DNA of 64,000 nt from assembly GCF_003122365.1 (NCBI RefSeq), contig NZ_CP029254.1, positions 1 through 64,000 on the forward strand, written 5' to 3'. Below the pieces are notes generated by a model. The model made no database searches, was not told where the DNA came from, and worked only from the letters and a program-made list of their open reading frames with translations. The DNA is from Streptomyces spongiicola. Lineage in GTDB: Bacteria; Actinomycetota; Actinomycetes; Streptomycetales; Streptomycetaceae. Positions 33,339 to 41,839 of this stretch are shown in pieces. How positions within the stretch are numbered: the first letter of the stretch is position 1; every line of letters begins with the position of its first letter. A program made the translations under genes and the position numbers.

Positions 33339-35390
33339 TCAGAGGGTGGGTTCGTCGTGTACGGACAGGTGCCAGGTGGTGCTTCTCCGGCCCGCCGGGG
33401 AGACGCAGCCGACGAGGAGGCCGGACGGAGTGGAGCGGAGGGCGATCTCCCGCTCCCCGCCGGATCCGGGTGAGGGCCGGCAGTCCAGCCAGCTGCCGTC
33501 GGAGAGGCGGACCGCGGCGGCCGCGGCCCACACCTGCCGGAATCCCGTGGAGGCCAGCGCCCACCGGGTTCCGGCCGACTCGAGCATGACGGTGGTCTTC
33601 CGCGGGGTGTCGGGGGTGATCCACAGGACGGCCTCCGCCTCGTCCCCGGCCTCGTCCCCGGCCGGTGGAGTCCGCACGTCCACCCGGACGGGCTCGGTGG
33701 TGTCGCCGGGGGCGGTGATCTCCCAGCCGGTGCGCGTGTGCGGGCAGTAGAGGGCGAGCGGGTGCTCCGCCTCCCACCCGGCCGGGGACCGCACGCCCCA
33801 GCCCAGTCCGGCGGACCGGTGGTACCGCTGCCTCTCCCTGGTCACCCACATACCCGCGGACCAGCGGGGGTTGCAGCCGAACGCCCGGGAGCGGGGGTGG
33901 GGACTGCGCAGGACCCTGGTCGCGCCCTCCGTCCACCGGGTCACCCCGGCGGCCGCGGCGTCGAGTTCCAGCCTGCGCGGCCCCCCGGTCCCGGGCGGTG
34001 TGCGGAGGGCGGCAGCGGCGCGCGGCGCCGCGGTGGGTGCGGCGGCCGGCCGGATCACGGTGCGCAGGCGGGCCACCCCGTCCGGGCCGCGCTCGAGGCC
34101 GCGCTCGACCAGGGCGCTGTGCACCAGCCGCACCGGTTCGCCCACCGGCATCCGGATCTCGGTGGAGGAGCCGAGCCAGGCCAGTTCGCGGCCTACGGGG
34201 ACGGGCTCCGATGCGGCCACCACCTCGGAGGCGTCGCGGACGCCGACGTCCAGGCCCAGGGGGTGGCGCCGCCCGTCGGCGTGGACGAAGACGGCCTGGC
34301 GCAGACCCACCGTCTGGAAGATCCGGCCCGGCGGGGCGGTGAAGGCGAAGTCCTGCCGGAGGACTCCCCCGTCGAGGGTGATCGTGCCCACGACCTCGCC
34401 CTCCCGGCACCGCTCCGTGACGCGGACCCCGCCGCCGACGCGGACGACGTCCAGATCGCGCGGTTCGCCCTCGCGCCAGCCGGAGGGGCCGTTGGCCTGG
34501 CAGCCGGGCCAGGTGGAGATGAACACCGGCCCGTGGTGGCCCTCGTGCCATACCCGTACGGTCGCGTCGTCGCCGTCCACCTCGCACACCGCACCGCCGG
34601 CCGCGAACCGGTGCGGTGCCGCCCCCCGCGGGGCGCGGACGCGGTACGGCGGCTCGGCCGGCCGCAGGGGGCGGGTCGTGCCGTCGGGACGACCGACCGC
34701 GGCCTGGCGGACCGTGCCGCGGTCGACGTCCACGCTCGCGGTGAGCCGGAAGTCGCCCAGGAGGAGGCGGTAGTGCACGGTACGGGCGCCGCCGGCCGGG
34801 CGGACGTCGGAGCGCAGGTCGTCGTCCCGGGAGTCGACGAGCGTCGCGAAGCTGGTGACCTCGCGCAGCGCCGACCTCGCGTCGTCGCCGAGGTCCCCGG
34901 CGACGCTGCGCAGCACGAGCGGTATGTAGTTGTGCAGTTCGACGTTGCCGTCCTCACCGGGCGTGGTCCGGCCCACGCAGACGCAGCCCACGCGCCGGTA
35001 GAGCCGGAACGCCACGGTGTTGGCGGGGTTGACGGTCAGCCGCAGGACGAGGCAGCCGGACCGCATCATCCACTCGACCGCCTCGGTGAACAGCCGGCCG
35101 GTGAGCACTCCGTTGCGGTAGGCCGGGGCGACGAAGAACATGTCGGCGATCAGCTCGCCGGCCCGGGCGGATCTCCGTCCGGTGCTGTTGAACAGCCCGA
35201 AGGTGCCCACCACTCGCCCCTCGTCCACCGCGACGAGGAACGCCGCCGTGTCCCGTTCGGCGAGTTCGCGCACCACCTCGCCGGGGGTGATCCCGCCCGC
35301 CACGGGGTTGGGGTTGTCGTGGTGGCGGTTGAAGAGCTCCGCGATGCCCTGCGCGTCGCCCACCCGGTAGTGGCGGATCGTGACGGACAT
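33339..35390 (-). CDS. GNAT N-acyltransferase fused to a large domain of unknown function
   Basis: 683 residues. Residues 1 to about 165 are a GNAT domain (TIRHYRVGDAQGIAELFNRHH, LIADMFFVAPAYRNGVLTGRLF, and LRLTVNPANTVAFRLYRRVG as the CoA-binding end). The remaining 510 residues are not recognised. They look beta-rich, with pairs of YRVRAPRGAAPHRF, GPVFISTWPGCQANGP, and late blocks SRAFGCNPRWSAGMWV and GWEITAPGDTTEP. No membrane segment is seen. The protein may acylate the product or an intermediate. The gene starts 284 nt after the FabZ-like gene and is followed by the GcvT-like gene. Confidence 0.75.
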   Translation of the reverse strand: MSVTIRHYRVGDAQGIAELFNRHHDNPNPVAGGITPGEVVRELAERDTAAFLVAVDEGRVVGTFGLFNSTGRRSARAGELIADMFFVAPAYRNGVLTGRLFTEAVEWMMRSGCLVLRLTVNPANTVAFRLYRRVGCVCVGRTTPGEDGNVELHNYIPLVLRSVAGDLGDDARSALREVTSFATLVDSRDDDLRSDVRPAGGARTVHYRLLLGDFRLTASVDVDRGTVRQAAVGRPDGTTRPLRPAEPPYRVRAPRGAAPHRFAAGGAVCEVDGDDATVRVWHEGHHGPVFISTWPGCQANGPSGWREGEPRDLDVVRVGGGVRVTERCREGEVVGTITLDGGVLRQDFAFTAPPGRIFQTVGLRQAVFVHADGRRHPLGLDVGVRDASEVVAASEPVPVGRELAWLGSSTEIRMPVGEPVRLVHSALVERGLERGPDGVARLRTVIRPAAAPTAAPRAAAALRTPPGTGGPRRLELDAAAAGVTRWTEGATRVLRSPHPRSRAFGCNPRWSAGMWVTRERQRYHRSAGLGWGVRSPAGWEAEHPLALYCPHTRTGWEITAPGDTTEPVRVDVRTPPAGDEAGDEAEAVLWITPDTPRKTTVMLESAGTRWALASTGFRQVWAAAAAVRLSDGSWLDCRPSPGSGGEREIALRSTPSGLLVGCVSPAGRRSTTWHLSVHDEPTL

Positions 35391-35673
35391 TCCACTTCTT
35401 CCTCTCTTCGGTCGGATGGATGACGGGCCGGGGCGGGGTGCCGCGCGGCTGCCCGGCCCCCCTGCCCGGCGCCGCACCGGGGCGTGTCGCGACGGCAGCT
35501 CCGTCCGCCCGCAGGGCGGGGCCTGCGGCGTCTGGTGCGTGCGACCGCAAGGCGGAGGATCATCCCCGTACCGGACGTACGTGCATGCCCCCGGCAACGC
35601 AGCGCGGCGGCGCCTCCCGTGCCCGAGGGGCGACGGGGAGTGCGTGCCGGGCGCCGCGGGCCGGGAGGGGCTT

Positions 35674-36228
35674 TCACCGCACGCCCCGGGCGGCTCTGCG
35701 TTCCGACGTGACCACCAGGGAGCCGGAGGCGACCCGCTCCCGGCCGACGCTCGCGCTCACGGACACCCGGCGCAGCGCGCCCAGGCGCTCGCCGAGCGTG
35801 GCCTCCAGCGTCAGCTGGTCGCCCGGCACGACGAGCCGGGAGAACCGCATATGGCTGATGGAGCCCAGGTAGCCCACGCTCTGCGCGGCGTCGGCGGTAC
35901 CGGCGGTACCGGCGTCCGGTCCCGCCGCCTCGATGATCTCGGCGACGTAGACGACCGCCACCAGTTGCGCCATCGACTCGACGATCATGACTCCGGGCAT
36001 GACCGAGTGGTCGGGGTAGTGCCCGGCGAAGTAGGGCTCGTTCACCGAGACGCTCTTCACCCCCCGGCCGGACACGCCGGGTACCACGTCGTAGGCGCGG
36101 TCGATCATCAGCATCGGCCAGCGGTGCGGCAGCATCCGCTTGATGTCGTCGCAGGAGTAGCTGCGCTTCCCGGTGGTCCCCGCGTCCCGGCGGCCGGAAC
36201 CGGCGGGTGGTGCGGTGGCGGCCGTCAT
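35674..36228 (-). CDS. FabZ-type beta-hydroxyacyl-ACP dehydratase
   Basis: 184 residues, hotdog fold. The core DDIKRMLPHRWPMLMIDR and FAGHYPDHSVMPGVMIVESMAQ contains the catalytic His70 and Glu84. It removes water from 3-hydroxyacyl-ACP, giving the trans-2-enoyl chain, and serves the cluster's polyketide with the ketoreductase. No enoyl reductase is seen, so double bonds may be kept. It is slightly longer than FabZ because of a short N-terminal tail and an Ala/Gly insert around residue 105. The ATG overlaps the ACP stop by ATGA. Confidence 0.9.
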   Translation of the reverse strand: MTAATAPPAGSGRRDAGTTGKRSYSCDDIKRMLPHRWPMLMIDRAYDVVPGVSGRGVKSVSVNEPYFAGHYPDHSVMPGVMIVESMAQLVAVVYVAEIIEAAGPDAGTAGTADAAQSVGYLGSISHMRFSRLVVPGDQLTLEATLGERLGALRRVSVSASVGRERVASGSLVVTSERRAARGVR

Positions 36229-36521
36229 GGCCGGGCCTCGCGGGCCGCGACGAAGTCGACCAGCGCGTTGACGGAGCCGAAGGCCTCGAAGTCGTCGTCG
36301 CTGATCAGCACGGCGTACTCGCTGTTGATCATGACGACGATCTCCAGGGTGTCCAGGGAGTCCATCTCCAGGCCCCGGCCGAACAGCGGCTGGTTGTCGG
36401 AGACGACGGCCGGTTCCACGTCCAGACCGAGGCGGTCGATGATCATCGACTTGACATGCATGTTCTTCTCCAGGCGGGTCTGGGCCCGGGCGCGGATCTG
36501 CTCGAAGGCGGCGACGGACAC
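36225..36521 (-). CDS. Acyl carrier protein 1
   Basis: 98 residues, start GTG 36521 with AGAGGAAA upstream. The phosphopantetheine site is Ser55 in GLEMDSLDTLEIVV, the usual DSL motif. The preceding GRGLEMDSLD and the following helix fit type II ACPs. The gene sits between the ketoreductase and the dehydratase and is coupled to the latter, so it probably carries the growing chain made by KS-CLF. Confidence 0.9.
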   Translation of the reverse strand: MSVAAFEQIRARAQTRLEKNMHVKSMIIDRLGLDVEPAVVSDNQPLFGRGLEMDSLDTLEIVVMINSEYAVLISDDDFEAFGSVNALVDFVAAREARP

Positions 36522-36589
36522 GGGGTTTCCTCTCGTCGGGGGGTGGGGGGTCGTCGATGTGCCGGACGGCACGGCTGGACGGGGATCGC

Positions 36590-37351
36590 TCAGACGGGGA
36601 TCATTCCGCCGTCGACGGTGAGCACCTTGCCGGTGATGTACGAGGCGCCGGGGCCGGCCAGGAAGGCGGCGGCGTGCGCCACTTCGCGCGGCGTCCCCAT
36701 GCGTCCCATCGGTATGGACTGCTGGGCGTGGGCCCGTCGGGCGGCCGGCAGCTTCCGCACCATGTCGGTGTCGATGAATCCGGGGGCCACCACGTTGACC
36801 CGGATGCCGCGTGCGGCGACCTCGTACGCCAGCGTCCTGGCCATGGAGATCACCCCGGCCTTGCTGGCCGCGTAGTTGGCCTGGCCCGCCCGGCCCGCGA
36901 CGCCGCTGGTGGACGCGATGAGGACGATCGCACCGCCGGTGACGTACATCAGCTTGGTCGCCTCACGCGCGGTGAGGAAGCTGCCGGTGAGGTTGGTGTC
37001 GATCACCTGCCGCCACTTGGCGCCGCTCATGGCGGCCAGATGACCGTCGGCGGTCACCCCGGAGTTGAGCACCGCCACGTCGAGCGAGCCCCAGACGGCC
37101 CTCAGCTGCCGGTACATCGCGGTGACCTGCGCCTCGTCGGAGACGTCCGCCTGGAGCAGCAGGCTCTGCCTGCCGAGCCCGCGGATCCGCCGGGCGACGT
37201 CCTCGGCCTTGGACGCGTTGGAGCGGTAGTTGACGGCGACGTCGCAGCCGTGCTCGGCCAGGGTGACGGCGATCGCCGCGCCGATGCCCCGGGACGCGCC
37301 GGTGACCAGGGCCTTCGTGCCCTCGGGGAAGAGGCTCCCGGGGCCGCTCAT
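36590..37351 (-). CDS. FabG-type 3-ketoacyl-ACP reductase
   Basis: 253 residues, short-chain dehydrogenase. NADPH site TGASRGIGAAIA, NAG-like region VLNSGVTADG, and catalytic Ser/Tyr/Lys in STSGVAGRAGQANYAASKAGV. The C-terminus GPGASYITGKVLTVDGGM is typical. It reduces 3-ketoacyl-ACP in the polyketide cycle. Its start overlaps the stop of the SbnB-like gene (TCAT on the plus strand). Confidence 0.92.
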   Translation of the reverse strand: MSGPGSLFPEGTKALVTGASRGIGAAIAVTLAEHGCDVAVNYRSNASKAEDVARRIRGLGRQSLLLQADVSDEAQVTAMYRQLRAVWGSLDVAVLNSGVTADGHLAAMSGAKWRQVIDTNLTGSFLTAREATKLMYVTGGAIVLIASTSGVAGRAGQANYAASKAGVISMARTLAYEVAARGIRVNVVAPGFIDTDMVRKLPAARRAHAQQSIPMGRMGTPREVAHAAAFLAGPGASYITGKVLTVDGGMIPV

Positions 37352-38376
37352 GCGGACTTCTCCGCCATGGCCGCCGTCACCCGGTGGCTGCCGGGGGCGA
37401 AACCCCCGATTTCGGTGCCCAGCCCCGCGCGGATGGCTGACCCGAGCACCTCCCGGGCGACCGCGAGGTCGAGGATGCCCAGGCCGAAGGGGGAGAAGAC
37501 GGTGGTGCCGGCGGTGTCGGGCCGTACCGAGCCGTCGAGCACGGAGGCGATCTCGGCGTGCACGAAGTCCCGGTTGCCGGTCTCCTGTTCGGCCATGTGG
37601 AGGGAGGTGTGCTCGCGGACGGCGTGCTCGGTGTCGTCGACCACGTTGCGGGCGGCGAGCACCGACGCGGTGCTGAGATCGCGCAGCGAGAGGTGCAGGA
37701 TCACCTGGCCGTCGGGCCGGTGGGGATGGGAGGCGAGGTCGAGCCAGTAGCCCGAGTCGGTGGTCGCCACACTCACCGTGCGGGCGCTGAGCGCGGCGGC
37801 GGCGTCGCCGGTGCGGAAGGCGATCCCCGGGTGCAGGACGCGCAGTTCGGCGGCGAGGACCTCGGCGCGGTCCGGCACCGCGTCGTGGAGCAGCACCGCC
37901 TCGAGCTCCGGATGTACCCGCGCGAGGAAGGCCAGGACCCGCTGGTTGATCGTGCCGCACCCGATGAGCGCCGCGGTGCGCACCGCGCACGCGCCGTGGA
38001 GCGCCGCACTGGCGAGGGCGGCGCTCGCGGCGGTCCGCGAGGCGGAGATCCGGCTGCCCTCGAGAAGCGCGATCGGGTAGCCGGTGCGCAGGTCGTTGAG
38101 GACCAGGACGGAGGACGCCCGCTGCAGTCCCCCGTCGACGTTCCCCGGGAAGGAGGAGATCCACTTCATGCCCATCACGGGTTCGGGACCCCCCAGGTAG
38201 GCGGGCAGGGAGATGATGCGGGAGCCGGCGGGCTCCGGCGGGCGCAGGAAACCGGAGAACGGCACCCGCGTGCGGCCCTGGCCGTGGAGGAGGTAGGCGG
38301 CGCGCACCGCGTCGAGAACGGCGGGTTCACGATCCGTCAGGGCGGCTGCGACGTCGTCTCGGTTGAGGATCCTCAT
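37348..38376 (-). CDS. SbnB-like dehydrogenase (ornithine cyclodeaminase family), diaminopropionate route
   Basis: 342 residues, ornithine cyclodeaminase/mu-crystallin fold. The N-terminus MRILNRDDVAAAL and the middle ALLEGSRISASRTAASAALA plus the NAD-binding loop AALIGCGTINQRVL match SbnB. SbnB oxidatively cleaves N-(2-amino-2-carboxyethyl)-L-glutamate to L-2,3-diaminopropionate and 2-oxoglutarate. The gene is coupled by ATGA to the SbnA-like gene upstream, the partner that makes this substrate. The pair is strong evidence that diaminopropionate is made for this cluster. Confidence 0.88.
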   Translation of the reverse strand: MRILNRDDVAAALTDREPAVLDAVRAAYLLHGQGRTRVPFSGFLRPPEPAGSRIISLPAYLGGPEPVMGMKWISSFPGNVDGGLQRASSVLVLNDLRTGYPIALLEGSRISASRTAASAALASAALHGACAVRTAALIGCGTINQRVLAFLARVHPELEAVLLHDAVPDRAEVLAAELRVLHPGIAFRTGDAAAALSARTVSVATTDSGYWLDLASHPHRPDGQVILHLSLRDLSTASVLAARNVVDDTEHAVREHTSLHMAEQETGNRDFVHAEIASVLDGSVRPDTAGTTVFSPFGLGILDLAVAREVLGSAIRAGLGTEIGGFAPGSHRVTAAMAEKSA

Positions 38377-39431
38377 GCCTCGTTCCTGTCCTGTTCGTGG
38401 TGGGGCGGGCGGTTCGGGTACGGCCGGAGGTGGGTGTCCACCCAGGAGTCGGAGTAGATGGTGTCCAGATAGCGGTCGCCGCCGTCGGGAAGCACCACGA
38501 CGCAGGTGGCGCCCGGTTCGATCGAGGACGAGCACCGCTGCAGGGCGCTGACGACGGCGCCGGAGGAGCCGCCGGCGAGGATGGACTCGCGGGCGAGCAG
38601 CCGGCGGCAGCCGCGTACGCATTCGTGGTCGGTGACCTTGACGACCCGGTCCGCGAGTTCCGGTCGCAGGAGCGGCGGCACGATCGCCGCTCCGTGTCCG
38701 GGGATCCTGCGCGGGTGGCGGAGGCTGCCCGGTTCGGGGGGCCCGAAGATCACGCTGCCCACGGCGTCCACCGCCGTCACCCTGGTGGCCAGCCCGTTCT
38801 CGCGGCAGTAGTCCGCGCAGCCGCGGAGCGTTCCGGTGGTGCTGGTCGCGAGGAAGAGGTGGTCCGGTGCGCGGGGAAGGGCCTCGCAGATCTCGCGCAT
38901 CGTGTGGTGGTGCGCCAGGGCGTTGCACTCGTTCGCGTACTGGTTGGGCCAGTAGGCGTCGGGGACGGCTTCCAGCAGTGCCCGGACCCTCGCGATGCGG
39001 GCGGGCAGGTACTGGCCGGAGGCGGGGTCGCGGTCGACGACCTCGACCCGCGCGCCGTAGGCCCGCATGATGGCGACGTTCTGCGCGGTGGTGTGGGGGT
39101 CCACGACGCAGACGAGGGCGATTCCGTGGAAGTTGCAGAGCTGGGCGAGCGCGATCCCGAGGTTGCCGGAGGACGACTCGACCACCGTGGAGACCCCGGG
39201 GACGACCTTCGACGTCCGGATGGCCTCTTCGAGCATCGACTTCGCCGCGCGGTCCTTGATGCTTCCGCCGGGGTTGAAGCGCTCGCACTTCGCGTACACC
39301 TGGAAGCGCTCCGGTGGGAAGAGGCGGTCGAGTGCGACGAGCGGAGTTCCGCCGATCGTCGCGGTGATGTCGGGGTCCCTCGGGCGGCGGGTCGTGGAGA
39401 GGGCCGAGCCGTCTCGGGTTACCGGGCTCAT
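38373..39431 (-). CDS. SbnA-like PLP synthase (cysteine synthase family), diaminopropionate route
   Basis: 352 residues, beta-family PLP enzyme. The PLP Lys is in CERFNPGGSIKDRAAKSM, followed by ESSSGNLGIALAQLC and the phosphate cradle LATSTTGTLRGC. SbnA joins O-phospho-serine and glutamate to form N-(2-amino-2-carboxyethyl)-L-glutamate. It lies directly before the SbnB-like gene and is coupled to the LanB-like gene by ATGA. The SbnA assignment, rather than plain cysteine synthase, rests on this pairing and on SIKDRAAKSMLEEA. Confidence 0.87.
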   Translation of the reverse strand: MSPVTRDGSALSTTRRPRDPDITATIGGTPLVALDRLFPPERFQVYAKCERFNPGGSIKDRAAKSMLEEAIRTSKVVPGVSTVVESSSGNLGIALAQLCNFHGIALVCVVDPHTTAQNVAIMRAYGARVEVVDRDPASGQYLPARIARVRALLEAVPDAYWPNQYANECNALAHHHTMREICEALPRAPDHLFLATSTTGTLRGCADYCRENGLATRVTAVDAVGSVIFGPPEPGSLRHPRRIPGHGAAIVPPLLRPELADRVVKVTDHECVRGCRRLLARESILAGGSSGAVVSALQRCSSSIEPGATCVVVLPDGGDRYLDTIYSDSWVDTHLRPYPNRPPHHEQDRNEA

Positions 39432-41839
39432 TCCGGCACCTTTCTGCTGATCTGCAGGCGTAGTTCGCTGACGTACCGTTCGCCGTGGGAGTCCGTCAGC
39501 CAGCAATCGGCGGGGGACGGCAGGGGCTCGCTGAGGCTCACGGTCGCTTCGGAGTCCTGGCGGCACGCGGCGCGGACCAGGTTGGCGAAGCACAGCACCA
39601 GCGTCGGGCTGGTGAAGTCGACGAGGTACGGCTTGGTCTCCGCCTGGAACTTGACGAAGAGCAGATCGGGCAGCGCGTTGCGGGCGCACCAGCCCCGTAC
39701 GGCCAGGTAGTCGCGCTCGGCGTCCGCCTTCTCCGGCAGGCCCACCCCCCCGGCCGGCTGCCGCCAGGTCTCCCGGAACAGGACCAGGCCGCCGACGGTG
39801 ACACGGGGAGTGTGCGCCCCGTCGAGCCCGATCTTGAAGGCGTCGGCGGCGATCACCGAGATCGGTACCGCGAGGAGTTCGGCGACGTTCCACTCGCTGC
39901 CGTCGGGTGTGGTCGCGGTGACGGTGCCGTCCGTCTCGCACAGGGTGACCGCCACCGCCGGATCCACCCGCGCGCGGTCGTCGAAGGGGGCCCGGGTGAA
40001 GCCGATGAGCCGGTCGGACGTCCCGACGGGAGCGGGGACCACCCGGCCGCTGTTGCGCGTCCAGTCGACCGGCAGCAGCGGCACCAGGCGCCGCGCGCCC
40101 ACGGCCGCGTTGACCCTGTCGCGAAGCGAGGGCCCGTCGGTGGTCCAGTCGAGCGCCCCCGGGTCCAGCGTCGCGAGGCAGGCGTGCAGTTCGCCGAGCA
40201 CGGCCGTGTAGCGGCCGGCGTTCACCGCGTCGACCGAGGGGGCGGCGATCTGAAGGTCGGGGCTGTGCAGGGCGAGATGCGGCGAGCGCACCGGCCCGGT
40301 GGCGAACAGCCCCCGGGCCCGCTCCTCGATGTCCTCGACGGGGAACTCGAGGCACTCGGGCAGTTCGGCCGCCGGGTCCACCCCGAGCGCCTGCTGCCAC
40401 TTGAGGGCCAGTTCGCGGGTGGCGGTCCGCACGGGGGCCGCGGTGTCCCCCCAGAAGAGGTTGAGCACCCTCGGCCACACGTCGGCGAGAGCCACCGTGC
40501 CGCCCCGGCCGCGGGCGGCCTCGCGGACGAAGCCCGCGACCTCCGCCTCCACGAGTTCGGCCAGGCGGTTGCCGAACCAGTCCGCGGCGCCGGCCACGAG
40601 GGCCAGCGGGCGGGCGATGCCGTCGAGGAAGTCTCGTCCCAGGTCCATGCGGCAGTCCCGGAGGGAGTCCTGGTAGCACAGCGTGCGGCCGGCGTACATC
40701 TTTCCCTGCTCGCGTGAGGCGGCCTGCCCGGTGGTGCGGACGAAGAACGCGTCGAGCCGGTCGAGCGCGTCGGCGAGTTCCTCCGCGCTGCGTGCGCGGT
40801 CGATCCTGTCCCGCAGCCCGTCGAGTTCCGCGAGTACGCTCCCGAACCGGGCGAGCAGCGCGGGATCGCCGATGCCCGCCACGCGCCTGCGCAGCACCTC
40901 CTCGGCGCGTACGTCGACGGGGATGTTGGCGTCCCAGGTCAGCACGCGCTGCCGCAGGAGCCGCTTCAGGGCCTTCTCCACCCGCTCCCGGGCCGACGCC
41001 GGATCCCAGCCCGCGGCCCGCGCGATGGCCTCGGCGCTGCGGTCGCCGTCGGCGAGGCGCAGGACGCGGACGTCGTCGTCCCCCGGGCGGATCGTGCGGC
41101 CGCCCGGGAGGACCAGCCGGTCCCCGGCGAGGTGGACGTCCGCCCTGAGCATCGGCGGGAACCACCAGCGGGCACCCGGCTGCGCCACCATCCAGTCGGC
41201 GAGTGCGGCCACCGCCCAGCGCTCGAAGGACGTCCGGCTCTCCGACGTCAGCGCGGGCCCGTGGTCGAGGTCCACGGCACGCCGCCCCCGGCCGACGCTG
41301 ATCCACGCGCCGGGGCCGAAGAAGCCGATCATGTCGGCCTTGGCGCAGTAGCGCAGCCAGTACATGGCGACGCCGCGTTCCCGCCGCCGGCGCCTGCTCG
41401 CGCTGCCACGGCAGGCCGCCACCGAGTCCAGCACGTGGTACACCGTGCGGTTCTGCCAGGCGACGGCACGTCGGAACTTGTCGTCCGCGGCCAGGCCGGC
41501 CAGTGCCTGCGACTCGGCGGCGCTGTCCGCCCGGTAGGCGGCGCGGAAGGCGTCCAGGCCATCGGGCTCGAGGCCCTCGGACTCGAGGCCATCGGACTCG
41601 AGGAGCCGGGCGGCCCGGGCCGCCCGGGGACCCCCGAGCAGTTCCAGCCCGGACACGGGGAAGCCGGCGCCGCGCAGCAGTCCGACGTCCCACACCCGCC
41701 AGTCGCTGCCGGCGAGCGGATAGGACGGGCCGAACGCCGCAGGGCCGAGGGTGCGGTCCCGGCGCGGCGGTTCGCCCGTACAGCGTCGAAGCGGTGGCGC
41801 TGGACGCCCGGTGCGGTCCCGGCGCGGCGGTTCGCTCAT
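39428..41839 (-). CDS. Stand-alone lantibiotic dehydratase-like protein (LanB N-terminal/PEARL type)
   Basis: 803 residues. The region RYCAKADMIGFFGPGAW, with WWFPPMLRADVHLAG and HPRVTVGGLVLFRETW-like later blocks, is typical of the Lant_dehydr_N fold, which uses aminoacyl-tRNA (Glu-tRNA in LanB). The separate elimination domain (SpaB C-terminal) is absent, as in split LanB and in the peptide-aminoacyl-tRNA ligases (PEARLs). No precursor peptide is seen nearby. It may therefore add an amino acid to a carrier or small scaffold. The first 35 residues carry a duplicated PPRRDRT segment from a 25-bp direct repeat (41751-41775, 41811-41835), and GLESEGLEPDGLD comes from another short repeat near 41570-41608. 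Confidence 0.8.
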   Translation of the reverse strand: MSEPPRRDRTGRPAPPLRRCTGEPPRRDRTLGPAAFGPSYPLAGSDWRVWDVGLLRGAGFPVSGLELLGGPRAARAARLLESDGLESEGLEPDGLDAFRAAYRADSAAESQALAGLAADDKFRRAVAWQNRTVYHVLDSVAACRGSASRRRRRERGVAMYWLRYCAKADMIGFFGPGAWISVGRGRRAVDLDHGPALTSESRTSFERWAVAALADWMVAQPGARWWFPPMLRADVHLAGDRLVLPGGRTIRPGDDDVRVLRLADGDRSAEAIARAAGWDPASARERVEKALKRLLRQRVLTWDANIPVDVRAEEVLRRRVAGIGDPALLARFGSVLAELDGLRDRIDRARSAEELADALDRLDAFFVRTTGQAASREQGKMYAGRTLCYQDSLRDCRMDLGRDFLDGIARPLALVAGAADWFGNRLAELVEAEVAGFVREAARGRGGTVALADVWPRVLNLFWGDTAAPVRTATRELALKWQQALGVDPAAELPECLEFPVEDIEERARGLFATGPVRSPHLALHSPDLQIAAPSVDAVNAGRYTAVLGELHACLATLDPGALDWTTDGPSLRDRVNAAVGARRLVPLLPVDWTRNSGRVVPAPVGTSDRLIGFTRAPFDDRARVDPAVAVTLCETDGTVTATTPDGSEWNVAELLAVPISVIAADAFKIGLDGAHTPRVTVGGLVLFRETWRQPAGGVGLPEKADAERDYLAVRGWCARNALPDLLFVKFQAETKPYLVDFTSPTLVLCFANLVRAACRQDSEATVSLSEPLPSPADCWLTDSHGERYVSELRLQISRKVPE

